A stretch of DNA of 64,000 bases. Source: Cardiocondyla obscurior. Lineage: Eukaryota > Arthropoda > Insecta > Hymenoptera > Formicidae. Numbering within the stretch: the stretch's first letter is position 1; the number at the start of each line of letters is the position of its first letter. Of this stretch, positions 40,455 to 51,360 are shown one piece after another. Location of the stretch: contig NC_091880.1 in assembly GCF_019399895.1 (NCBI RefSeq), forward strand, positions 3,100,001-3,164,000, in the 5' to 3' direction. Under the pieces are notes generated by a model, which saw nothing but the letters and a program-made list of their open reading frames with translations, made no database searches and had not been told where the DNA came from. Position numbers and translations under genes: made by a program.

Positions 40455-40637
40455 TCCTTCTCCAGCGGTCGCGCGAAGCATACGTACTCACTACGCTCTA
40501 CACAGCAGCCGCGTGCTTGTGCCGAAAGAAATCATACGTATTTGCGTTCAACTAAAACCTTCCTGCTCCAGAACTATCTTTTCCTCCTTATTCTCCGTGT
40601 GAGGAGAGTATGTGCGACTACGTCTCCTTTCCTTAAA
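40455..40637 (+). ncRNA. Leader transcript, exon 1 (5' end approximate)
   Basis: Exon 1 of a plus-strand spliced transcript that is probably a 5' UTR or a long non-coding RNA. Its end is set by a donor (TTAAA then gtaagt at 40638). The 88-base-scale AT-rich intron after it ends in tttttttgttacag at 40724. The start is not defined: a TATATT at 40423-40428 lies at a plausible distance, but no clear initiator follows. No credible reading frame crosses the junction. Confidence 0.35.
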
Positions 40638-40724
40638 GTAAGTTACATCCTTGCGCGCTTAGTAGCTAATTAATCGATTCTGTTGTTGCAGTTTATTAAA
40701 TGTATATATATTTTTTTGTTACAG

Positions 40725-41034
40725 ATCGACGCAGCTGCATCCACCGTCGTCTATAAAAGTGTCGTCACCGCCGATTAATAATATACGAACCGCAGTCGGT
40801 TCGTCGGTCGTCCCGGGAGTTCCGCTGAGTATTCGGGCGTAGTTTTTCGACTTCTAATCGCGAGTGCCGAGCATGGAACGCGCGAGAGTGATCATTGAAT
40901 AATTTTCGCGGTTGTAAATTCACGGTCGGGGTGTTCGCGAGTTACTTGTGCGCGGAAGGATGGCTCGACACGTCCCATCTGAGAGGAGGAGCAGGCTCAG
41001 GATGGGCATCCTGCATCGGCGGAGCAACTTTTAG
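40725..41034 (+). ncRNA. Leader transcript, exon 2 with a 24-codon uORF
   Basis: This 310-base exon starts after a textbook acceptor (tttttttgttacag) and ends AACTTTTAG followed by gtaagc. It contains an ATG at about 40960 that opens 24 codons (MARHVPSERRSRLRMGIL...) and stops at TAG, the last three bases of the exon. A TATAAAA at 40752-40758 and, downstream, CGCAGTCGG with TCGGTCG (a match to the insect pause-button pattern KCGRWCG) suggest that transcription may also start inside this exon. Upstream-ORF or non-coding status is inference. Confidence 0.45.
40752..40806 (+). promoter_or_regulatory. TATA box with downstream Inr-like and pause-button motifs
   Basis: TATAAAA begins at 40752. A GCAGTC lies about 42 bases downstream, longer than the ideal 30-32, and TCGGTCG shortly after it matches the pause-button consensus. 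It sits inside leader exon 2 and may be an alternative start. Confidence 0.3.
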
Positions 41035-41149
41035 GTAAGCAATAATTTTTGAAATAAAATCTTTCATAAAAAAAATAACTTTTTTTATTAACATTTATTA
41101 ATTGATATATCAGCATTTCTATATTAATATTTTGCATTTTATGTTACAG

Positions 41150-41187
41150 TCACCGGCAGAACTACAACTCCGTCGAATTGCAGATTG
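41150..41187 (+). ncRNA. Leader transcript, exon 3 (38-base exon)
   Basis: A 38-base exon tightly framed by an acceptor (tttgcattttatgttacag) and a consensus donor (CAGATTG then gtaagt). Both introns next to it are AT-rich and the exon is not, which supports it. It is too short to judge coding by itself. No ATG-led frame passes through it. Confidence 0.5.
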
Positions 41188-41596
41188 GTAAGTCGCATTA
41201 TTTTTTTTTTAATAGTTGAAATTGGGGGGGGCTTTTAAAAAATACCGCGTTCGTGCGTAGCGTTTCTTCTAGCGATACTTAAAAAAAACGTATACTTTTG
41301 TTCGGTAATTATATATATATTTCTCTTTAGTTTATAATAAGACCACGATCTTACAAAAAATTAAATAAACTTAACGGCGTTTCCATGTTTTGTCAAATGC
41401 ATCATGCATGATCGTCTTGCTCTTAGCGTAACGATACCCTTTAGGTTCGAGCAATTCTCATTAGCAAACATTGCATAAGCAATTCGCAACCAATTGACGA
41501 TGGCATCAAAGAGAATTTGTGATTTTCCAACGGACCCATCGCAATGACCCTCTCGAGTATTTCACTTAACATTCACTAAGCAACGCCTGAGGGACT

Positions 41597-41620
41597 CTCT
41601 CTCTCTCTCTCTTTCTCTTG
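41597..41620. repeat. CT microsatellite
   Basis: A CT run in intron 3 of the leader transcript. Confidence 0.9.
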
Positions 41621-42178
41621 CGCTACCTTCCTTTTACCCTCTCGGCCATAAGGCAACACTAGTCCCGCGAGGGCTCGGGGGATGTTTCTGACCGCCAATC
41701 AGCCGGCGGGCGATAATCGCGGCTCGGTCACGTCAGTTAAAATCGCTGTCAATCCCGGCGGGTGACTCAAAGGCGAACTTTCTGCGTTGCGGTTGCTGCG
41801 TTCGATGTAATAGCAGCAGCAGGGGGAAAGGGGGGGGGATGGGGTAAGCGGGATGGCGAATACCCGCCAATCCTATGCGCGTCTATGTCCGTGCCGCTTT
41901 GCTCGGGGGTACAATGGAGCGGCCTGTTTCCCGAGGGGGCGAATATCAGAGAAGAGAAGCGCGCTCTCCTCCACCGGCTGGCGACGTTGCCCGCCGCCGA
42001 CATCGTTGGCCGCCGGGTGAGAGAGTACTTCCCCAGTAGCCTCGGCCCTCGTCCGCAACCAGCCGCAGGCCACAAGCCTCGGTTTCTGCAAGCTGTAGTC
42101 CCTAACATCACACTACTCCAGGCTTGACCTCCCGCCGACAGCGTAATTGTTTAGAAACCCCTTGATCTGTAATTTCAG

Positions 42179-42383
42179 CGAACCCAACCGTCTCCCCGTG
42201 CGCGTGAAACATCGTTAACTCGATCTCGCTGCCTTGCTACCGCCGCACATGGTGTCTTCTCTCCCTCCGTATTCGCTCCCCTTTCCGCCGGGCGGGCCGT
42301 GCTAGTCGATAGCTTTCGCGCGTGCATAACGCGTGCCTCGCACCCTCCACTCCGCGGCGGTTTGTTTCGCGAGATTGAAGGAG
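42179..42383 (+). ncRNA. Leader transcript, candidate exon 4
   Basis: A 205-base GC-rich stretch between a good acceptor (cttgatctgtaatttcag) and a strong donor (GAAGGAG then gtatgc). Spliced to exon 3, one frame is open from the TGA in exon 2 through the end of this exon (about 100 codons), but it has no ATG. A separate ATG here starts MVSSLPPYSL and stops after 18 codons. It may be a 5' UTR exon, with the main start further right on the plus strand. Confidence 0.3.
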
Positions 42384-42821
42384 GTATGCCAGGAATTGGT
42401 TGCGATCCATCCCGAGATGCGATCCACAGCTGGAAATCTCGGATGAGTGACAACCGAGGGCTGGGTGAAACGAAGAACGCGGCGAAGCGGATTTCACGAT
42501 TGTTCCGGGGGATTTGACGTAATATCGATCACTACATTCTGCCGCGATTAAATATTCAATTTTAATCGGTGTAATATAGATACCGAGTTCTTTCTTTTTT
42601 TTTTTTATAATTCTATTTCGAATTGTTCAAAATATAACATTGAGACATATTTGTGTGTACAAAAGTGTATACAGAATTTGAAAGTATTTACATTACATAG
42701 AATAAAAGCTATAAAAAATTGTAAAAACGTTATGCAAAATATTCTTTTTTTTTATATATATTTTTTTTGTACCGCGACAATGGCTAACGGTTGTTTAAAA
42801 AATTGGATGTATTTCGCGGGT

Positions 42822-42848
42822 GTACACATACACACACACACATATACA
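42822..42848. repeat. CA microsatellite
   Basis: A short CA/TA run. Confidence 0.85.
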
Positions 42849-43594
42849 ATAGCTCGGTATCAAACTTTTGCACTTAAAAATGAAATAAAATATGTACATA
42901 AATTATAAAAAATTTCCATTATTACACATTCTCTCCGCTTTTTTTCTCTGCTTCTCTTGATTAAAAAAAAAAAAAAAAGAAAGAAAGAAAAATAAAGCCC
43001 CGCAATCAACAAAAGAGTATATTTTTAGCAATGATAGATTTATTCTACAGGTGGTCTGAAATTTAGGCGAATTTCGGTGAAATATATTTTTGGAGCGCAT
43101 ATCTGATAGGTTAGAGAAAGAGAAAGGAGAGAGTTCTTCTCCGACCGGAGCGTGACATCAAATTCTTTCTGACGGAAATAGTTTCTCGGAGTACACGAGA
43201 AACTTCACCTTCGTCCCTTTCATTGGAAAATGTGTACGACGTGTGACTTTTACTCAAGTCAACCGCATGTTACATACGGCATATACTTCACATCCACCGC
43301 TCTCTCAGGTTCATGAAATTCTTTAGAAAGTCACGTATGCGCGGCCGTCGGGGCGAACTCGCGTCTGTTTAACTTTTAAACTTCTAAATAGTTCATAATT
43401 ATAAGATTACGCTTCCTATGCAAATTTGTGACTTTAATTTTTGCAATATCTGCATGCTAAAATTGCGCCTCTTAGCATAAAGGTATTTAACAAAGTTACT
43501 TCTCGACTAAACTTCCGATTCATTTCAAAATGTGTCGCGAAAAAAAATAAAAAAGAAAAAAGAAAAATAAAAGGTAGGGTAGAAATCGACTTAC

Positions 43595-43876
43595 GATATC
43601 CTCCAGTTTTGAGCATCCTTTCCTGGCGGTGCACACCAGAACGACGATGACCCCGCCTCCGAACATAAGCAGGAGAAACACCGCTAATTTCCAACCGTGA
43701 TCTCTTTGCGGAATAAGTTTCTTCGCCGCCGGTAACCTCGCGACTTCCGCGGTAGAGACGCCGATGCGAGACGCTCGCACGAGGATCGTCCTGAGGCGTC
43801 TCGATGCCTTCTCACAGGCCATCTTCGTCGGGTTGCTCTTCGAGGCCGATCTCGATTTCACGTGCACGTGATCCAT
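43595..43876 (-). CDS. Candidate first coding exon of a two-helix membrane protein
   Basis: The ATG at 43876 opens a 94-codon frame ending at a strong donor (GATATC then gtaagt) in phase 0. Residues 1-60 are basic and Ser/Ala-rich (MDHVHVKSRSASKSNPTK at the start). Residues 62-81 form a convincing membrane helix (WKLAVFLLLMFGGGVIVVLV), followed by the short linker CTARKGCSKLEDI. Without splicing the frame runs into low-complexity Phe-rich intron sequence, which supports the donor. Upstream, the frame stays open for about 18 codons, so an earlier start on a 5' exon is possible. The best partner exon is 24579-24385, which begins in the same phase with a second helix. I do not recognise the protein. 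A type II or hairpin membrane protein is the structural guess. Confidence 0.5.
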
Positions 43877-46800
43877 ATCTTTACGACTCTCGGCCGTCCT
43901 TCGGAGAGTCTTCGAATTGTATTACACGTACGAGCTCGCCCGGTTCTTTAGCAAAGGAGAGATTCTATTGCTCGCCGGCTGTTCACGGTCTGCCCAAATC
44001 TTGAGCGGTATGCGAACAGACATCGGACGAAATGTCGGAGTATCGGTGACGTCGGGAAATGGACTTCGTCCGCCCGCGACGATCGTAATATCTACTCGAA
44101 GATACCGGGATTCACTAAATTCACCGAGTAACGTGCGAGTATTCAAATATCGCGCGGTCCATTTCGCGATTGAAATTTTCCTCGGGTCGTACGCGTTCTT
44201 CCGAAATTTTGCCGGACCAGTTTACGTCATACGGTTTATCACTCTCGCGTTTCACTCACTTCGAGTATAAGAATTTCGTTGCACGAAGAAGTGTGATTCG
44301 TCATCCGCTTGTCTTCTTCGATTATTTTAGTCAATTCGATTTAATATTATTTTTCTTTTTTCTTTTTTTTTTTTCACCCGAGATTATTAACACGACGATA
44401 TTCACCACACTTTTCCAACTAAACCATTCGACAATTCAAGACATCGTCGTGGGTCGTGGTCGGTTTCGCCACTTTTACGTAGACACTTCCACGAGTTTTA
44501 CGATGTTATACCGGACGACCCCGCGCTATCGCGAGGGCACTACGCGCACCCTGTAAACCGCGAGCGTAACGCGTCCCAAGTCGTTATACTTTTATATCTG
44601 CGACGTGGAAAGATGCGAAACGATGCCGAGGCACGAATGAGATTCCGGGAGCGAAAGAGCAACGAGGACCCGAAATAAAAAGAATTGTCAACGAAAAATG
44701 TTATGTCACCCCGAATCCTACTGTTTCTTGAACGGTGCTTCGTGATTTCTGTCCTTCGTTGATCGAACTTTTGATCACCGTCGATTCCTCTCGTGCGTCA
44801 GAATTTTATGTAACGTTACGTTATTTGGGGAGCCACTTGCCGTCAGGACAGAGCGGATGATATTTCAAACGGGATTTCGGGGGAGGGAGGAGAGGGAGAG
44901 GGAGAGAAATTGATACGGGGTGATTTCGAAATTGGATCAATACTATCTGCTTGTTCTCGTCTTCGCCTGTTGAACTGACTCGAGGAGAATCTCACCGGAT
45001 GCGGCTTGCCTTCTTGCGTTAGCGGGTCTCTCGCGCCCGCTCATGGGTCGAGGAAGGACCGCTTGTTGTACCGCTGATCGAGCGGCTAGCGTGAGATGCG
45101 AGCTCTCGTGAGGACACAATTAATCTCGGCAGCGCGATCATTTCGCCGCCGACCCATTGACCGGAAAGGGAATTAATTCTCCTCGATCGAACAAACGCTC
45201 GCGTAACGGCCTCATATTCTTCCGGCGGGATGCTCGTCCGTGGGCGACGTCAATTTTGCTTCGATTTTACCGTTCGACGCGCGCCAGCCCATCCGTTTCT
45301 GTACAGCGTCGCGTACAGTCGACGGTGCTTTTATTCGCGAGATATTGGCACTTCCACGGTTTATCCACCAGACCCCTTTTATGGCCAAAGATGAGTCCTC
45401 AATGGCCGAAAGACGCTGCCGCGGCTTTTCCCGTTGCCCGCCGTTTCCTCGTGTGTAATATCTGCAAATCAACGGACACAATGTTTATAGTATCATTCCA
45501 CATCTCTCGCGCGAGAGCTGCCGGATTCGCGCTCTCCGTAACGCCTTACTTCTAATCAAAGCAACCGAATCATTAAAATCAATATAAAATTATCAGGGTA
45601 AACTCGCAGCTAAAAAACATAGATAAATTATCGCTTGCCCTTTATCCGTTAGATTCTATTGTAGCGAAAGATCTTTCCAATTTAACGAAATCGCCCGAGT
45701 GGCAAAACAACGCCAACGACGACCTGGCAATAAATATAACACGGAGCGCGCGACTCCAATCGTGAAATTCAGTTTGGAAAACAGGCGAAAGTGGCCCAAC
45801 TAAGTTCGGCGCAATTCCTCTTCCCCCTTCCCCTCCCCCGAACTGTTACCGGCGATCGCGGATTCGATTCGATCCGGATGCCTGGCCGGTCGACGTATAA
45901 TGTGTCTCGAAGTGGATGGATTTGGAGTGCATTAAAGATGGAAGCAATATCGGAGATAGGATTATCCGCGCGCGGCCGGTTATACCACGACGAAAATACT
46001 CGTCGTCGCGGGGCGTAACGAATGGTTCGTCACAAGGGCTGTGTCCGGGGATTAAGTGAGAATTATCTTGGATTCCGTCTCTCGAATTCCATTCGCTCCA
46101 TCCCGTTTCCGTCATACGCGCAACGTCCGAACGGCCACCCTCCCCCTCCCCCCCCTTCGTCTTCTTTCTCCGGTAACTTTTTCCCCGCTTAATCTCGAAC
46201 CGCTGGTAATTGCGTTATTATATGTCTGACGAAAAGCACGTTCCTTTTCACAGCGGTCACGTACGAATATATCGTTTCTTGCGGATACGGTCTCATTGTT
46301 TCCCGGCCGATGCTCCGAAGCTTCGCGCTACCGTAGGGGAGGATCGTTTTCTTAAAAGTTACGAGGACAGAGGAGCACTCGTTCTCCGTGTGCAAATAAT
46401 GCGTATACGGAAGATCACAGATAAGCTTCGATTGCAATTTTTTTTTTTTTACGTTGTAATTTATCTATGAGGCAATGATTGAGAGTAAAATATTATATGT
46501 GTGTGTAAGTTATACATTTAAGGAAAAGCGGAAGGACGTAATATTATTTCGTTGTCTCAAAGCGATCAGCGCGGTCGTGACGGGTAACGCTATTTGTAAG
46601 ATAATATAATGGCAACGGAGAGCGATTCCGAAATGTTCCCTGAGCGCGCCGGGGCCCCCGTATCTATTGAAAATCCCCAGCGGTGGATACAAACGAGCAG
46701 AATGGAGTCCTACCGACGGAAATTACGTCGCGCGCGCGGTCCGCGGGCGTTTCTGGCTCACATCGGCGGTGATTAATTTCGGGAGATTAGCGGGGTGCCG

Positions 46801-49800
46801 GTCGTTAGAATTAAACCGAGGAATATAACCGGGCCGAAATCGCCTTGTCGGCTCTGCATTAGACCGTCTAGCTAATTAGCTCGTCGCAATGGCCGATGGA
46901 TGTAACTGCCGGATCCGCCGCATTAGAACTTAACGGATCGTACAGGGCCTTAACATGGCGTTCGTGTTCGCGTTACGTAAGTTCACAATTAAAAGCATAC
47001 GTACACTTAAGCCCGGCTGGGAAACGCACGCGGCCGATCTGAGGAGGGAGAACGAGCCCTCAAAACGGTGAGGTTCCTTGGCACGTTCTCATACGAGCTC
47101 TCATGCGAATGTTACGACTATTGCAGTCTGGAGAGTTTCGAGTGGAAATTAGCGCGGCGCGATTAAGCTTATGCCCTTCTAAGACCGAGATTATCGTTAG
47201 CGAGAAGTGATTTAGATACAGGCCGAACCCGCCGTGGAAAAGTTGGTAAGTGCGGGGCGAACGGCGGCGACTGTTCGGCGCAAGTTTCGCGGAATGGCTC
47301 GTGTGACGAGCCCCCCAACAACTTCGCCGCAAAGTCGGCTCGCGATGGTATCGCGCGGTGCGTGAACGTGTCGCGTGAAGCATTGCCGTACGAGTTTGCA
47401 CACGAAAATTACATTCCACGGCCGGGGATTCGATAAATCTCGAAATCGGTACGTAACGCGACACAGTCGCGAATAAAAAGAATTAAAAAAATAAAAAAAA
47501 AAAAAACAATAAAAAATGTGAGTCGGTTCTTTAAAATTTAACAATCGTAAATAAAAGTTTACCGTTTTAATTTATATTAATTTTATTTTGTACATTTGCG
47601 GTCGCAAATTTAATTGTAATTTCGCAGAGACTGCGCGCCAGAATTGATTTAATTAATTACTTATTTAGCAGATCAAGTAACATCATGATAAATTATAGGC
47701 ATATCGAGAAAGTGCATCATCTCGCTGATAATCGTTCTTGAAAACAATCCTTTCCTCAAATTCACGTCGATTAATTTCGCGCTGCGATAGTTTTTACAAT
47801 TGACTTAAACGAGAAAATACAGGCGACTGCATTGTTATTAACGTCGTCGGGATCCAAACTTCGACGTCCACGTTATTCTTTCAAACTTGTAGTTGGGAGC
47901 GCGTCGCGGGAGCGAACAAAGTTCCAAGTTTGCGCACGGTAGACCCCTTCAGGAGAGGGGAGTTAAATAAACCCGGAAAAGACGACGGCGTGTCCGTTCT
48001 CTTTTTTTTCCTTATTTTTTTTTTTATTCTTTTATCCAGCTCCCGCGCGGTAATCGTCGACGTTGACCATCGAGCTTCTATCCCTTGGCACCCTCGCGTC
48101 GCCTCGCTCGCTATTCCGAGGCCGTCCCCTTCACACCTTCCCCTCTTCGCGTACTTCCCGGCTCGTAGATCGCGTCGTCCTTTATCGGATAAAACTCGAG
48201 GAAGAGGCACGGCCGGTGAAGCCATCGGGCGGCTTGCTGCTCGCCGAAGAAAATGAGATAGCTTAATAAGGCGGCGCGCGTCCTCCGGTGTAATTACGCG
48301 CCCCAAGTTCCCCCGGTATTTTCGCGCTGCGAGTAATTAGAATACCGATAGCTTCGGCGGAGGAGGAGAGAGAAGCCGGGCGTTCGCGCGCGCACCACCC
48401 TCTCAATGCGACGCTTAAGGTCCCCATTTATTTCCGGCAGAGATGTCACACAGGATTCGTGCCGTGCGTTCCCCGGAATTCCAGCCGGATAAACGTCGCA
48501 GGATCCTCGGATTCACTGGTAAATCGACACCGTCGACGGTGGCGTCGCGTCGAAACATTAAATGTCGAGTATTATTTGTTCTGATCCCATTACGGGGCGT
48601 GTCAAACTGCTGTAAGATATCTAAACGACGTAATGTTCAAAGGGAACCCTCACTTATGTTGATAATTGCACCAAGCGCGTCAAGTGCAATGCAAATGCAA
48701 GGCGCCATTCAATTACCACGCACACGCACGTTTCCTCGGTTTCTAGCGGCGTATTTCTTCTTTATATTTAAACCACATTCGGTAATAAATATAATAAAAC
48801 GATTAAATAAAAATAACACGCGTATGATCTACTTGGCGAACGTAATGTTGGCGAGTCTAATTAACATTTTCGTAAAAATAAATAAAGTCTCTATTCATAA
48901 GTCGTATCTTAAATCTGAAATTAATTATAATTTCGGCAACTAAAAATCACATTCGATAACGTTATCAATTTATAGGCGGCCACATTTAATATCTTCAAAG
49001 CGATACCGCTAAAGCGATTATATCCTCGTCGGGTCGACCTATTCCGAATTACGCGTCTCGAAGGTAAGGCTTCAGGATCGCTCGGATGAATAAATAAAGC
49101 CTCGATGCTCTCTCCCTCAGTAATTTATCGTGCTATCGAGCGTTCGATCTGAGACGTAGCCGCGGAAGGTAAAATGGAAGATGCTGTATTGGGTCGTACT
49201 GAGAACGGTAATTTAAATGGCATCGGCAGCGGCGAGCGACGGAAATATTTTCGGCTGAAATATCAGGGCTGCGGCGCTGAATGATAAAACGCGCGGAAAT
49301 TGAATCAAGCGCATTAACGTAAGCGTGCACGCGTTAATGCGGTCGAAAAATTGTAACAGCTGATTTTACATAATTACCAAATTCGCCGGCGCGCGAACGA
49401 ATGGAAACATAACAGCTGAATAGCCTGGTTATTAATTGCGAAATTGACGGAGCTTTCCTTCGCAAGTTTTTTTTCCCCTCTTTTTTTTAAATTTATTATC
49501 AGCGGGACTTAACTTCATTAAATTAATAGAGAGCTTCCAACTGCGCTCTCGACTCCTACGTGTTTCACGATCGAAGATTTATGCCCGTTTCTGCCGGGAG
49601 CGTCGAGCCCCCGTTTTAAGTATCGGCGATCAATCTTTTCGCATCGCGAAAATTTTCGACGCGAAATTAAGCATATTCGGCGGTAGAACGAGAGGGGGGG
49701 GGGTATGAGGTGAAATGAGAGATAGAGAGAGGAGAACACGTTGGGTCGCTCGCTCGCCTCGGTTATGGCTTGATATATCGTCCAGTTACACGCACTCGGT

Positions 49801-51000
49801 GGACTTGCCGGGCTTAATGTGATTTACAGGAGGGACAGAAGTTTCGAGCGATGGACCGTATGTTTCGAAAGCCTCGGGAAATTATTGGATACGTGACAAC
49901 TCAGGTTACTTTGGGCACGTCCAGAGCGAAATTGACATCGGCGAGGACGGGCGAAGATAAAGTCGTAAAACGATATGACTCGTTACTCGCGTCGTCTCTC
50001 CACTCCGCGCGTAACAACTTACAAGCAATAAACCTCTTGATCGATAAAATACTGCCACAAATACTTTTCCGCGTTACATACTTTCGTGCATGTATCAAAT
50101 CGTTAGCCAAGGGATGCGGATCTTTCGAATCACCCGAGAGAGTTTTAATTCTCGATAATCTATTTTTAAATGATAAATTAACAGCGTGTAAAGTTTTCAT
50201 AAGTTTTTAATACTCGAGGAGATCTATTGACCGTACCTAACGCCCAATTTTATTCGGATCAAAAGACCAAACGTGTCCGGCCCTTCGTCGTTGACGCGAT
50301 CATCCGTCGGGCGTCCTTTTCCGCTCTCCTGCGTTTCCCTTGGAAAGCTCCCCCGATGCAACGCGCGAAATTACGTTCCTTACGCTACGTCGAGTGTTAG
50401 AAATTTGCCGGTGACACTGCTCGTTTATCGCATGAAATTACGTAGCGTCGTTTTTCCCAGGAAAAAAAAAAAAAAGTGGTAATAAAACAAACTCGCGGCA
50501 TGCAGATGTATAGCAAAACAAAGATCGGGGGAAGCCAGCTGTTACGCGCGCATTTGCATTTTTCGGAGATTTGTTTTCGAGAATTAAAATAAACTGATAT
50601 TTCGACGATCTTCCAGGTATTTTCTCCGTTGAAATCCCTGTCAGGGATTCTAATTTAAAATGCGGGCTGCGACGTGTCGTCATCTGTTTTCATCGTTGTT
50701 TATAATCGCGAGTATTTTCTCGCGAGAATTAAGCCAGGACATGAATCGCGATTTTCCCTCATCCTCCTCCCCCCCTCTCTTTCCCCTCGTTGTAAACATT
50801 ACAAACGGTTTGTTATCCGCGGATCTGAAATATGCAGGCAAACTTTACTAATTCGAATGCGTGCCGTGAATAAAGATTAATGTATTCACGTCGCACGCAG
50901 GAAGAGTACATGAATAAATATCAGTCCGGGAGGATAAATGAAAATCGAACTGGTCGAATTTAAAAAAATCCCTCTCAGGAAATCGCGGCCGTTGACCCGC
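43877..51000. other. No firmly supported gene; several weak splice-flanked frames
   Basis: On the minus strand, an ATG at about 45048 (MSGRERPANARRQAAS) reaches a gtgaga donor near 44996. A frame ending CNEILILE reaches a gtgagt donor at about 44257. Both could be 5' exons of the 43.9 kb gene. On the plus strand, 48438-48520 has a strong acceptor (ccatttatttccggcag) and a gtaaat donor. 48974-49065 has a tag acceptor and a gtaagg donor. None is secure. Confidence 0.45.
44878..44908 (+). repeat. GGGA/GA-rich tract with quadruplex potential
   Basis: Successive gggg, ggg, ggg, ggg and ggg runs separated by A or GA on the plus strand. It lies between the 45.0 kb and 43.9 kb candidate coding segments and could be promoter-proximal for the minus-strand gene. 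That placement is inference. Confidence 0.7.
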
Positions 51001-51139
51001 TTAAAAAAGCTTCGTTATTTCCTCGACTTCATCAAATAGCAACGGCTCGCCGTCTTCGAGTGCATCTTCGAAAAGATCCTGGAAAAGTTTAGGGCGACCT
51101 GCCCTCGAATCGGAAGTTCGGCAATTGTTCGTATTGTTA
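51001..51139 (-). CDS. Candidate acidic terminal exon following the 51.36 kb ORF
   Basis: A good acceptor (aaatccttaccaatttcag) is followed by one base and 45 codons, then TAA. The peptide includes RPKLFQDLFEDALEDGEPLL and ends DEVEEITKLF. It lies in the same reading frame as the ORF starting at 51360, separated by about 40 bases with two TAA codons, as expected if a short intron lies between. The ending loosely recalls the acidic, LDE...KLF-type part of vertebrate securins. This is a weak resemblance and not a call. Paired with the upstream ORF, it would give a basic-then-acidic protein of about 100 residues. Confidence 0.28.
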
Positions 51140-51180
51140 CTGAAATTGGTAAGGATTTGTCGTCGATGTTAACGAGAACT

Positions 51181-51360
51181 TTATGTAAATGCCGCCGCCT
51201 TCCGTTCGCGGACGAAATTGCAAGATCCTCTCTCAATAAAACGCGGAATGATCTTTGAATTTTTCAACGACGTCACCGACGTCGAGTCCTCCCCGGATCC
51301 GATCGTTTTCCGCGGCGGTTTCAAAAGCGTCGTGTCCCGCAGCGAGAGCGACTTTGACAT
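51181..51360 (-). CDS. Small ORF, 59 codons, Ser/Thr/Lys-rich, unrecognised
   Basis: The ATG at 51360 is preceded by an in-frame TAA three codons upstream and opens 59 codons ending in TAA. The peptide starts MSKSLSLRDTTLLKPPRKT, continues GSGEDSTSVTSLKNSK and ends RERKAAAFT. The composition is protein-like. The same frame reopens at 51139 as an acidic C-terminal segment, so this may be exon 1 of a two-exon gene. I could not find a normal donor that would join them. Frames on the plus strand are also open here. Confidence 0.3.
   Translation of the reverse strand: MSKSLSLRDTTLLKPPRKTIGSGEDSTSVTSLKNSKIIPRFIERGSCNFVRERKAAAFT

Noticed and set aside
47219..47242. 24-base microexon (acag-GCCGAA...AAGTTG-gtaagt)
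   Set aside because: The donor is good, but the acceptor has almost no pyrimidine tract, and no neighbouring exon in phase was found.
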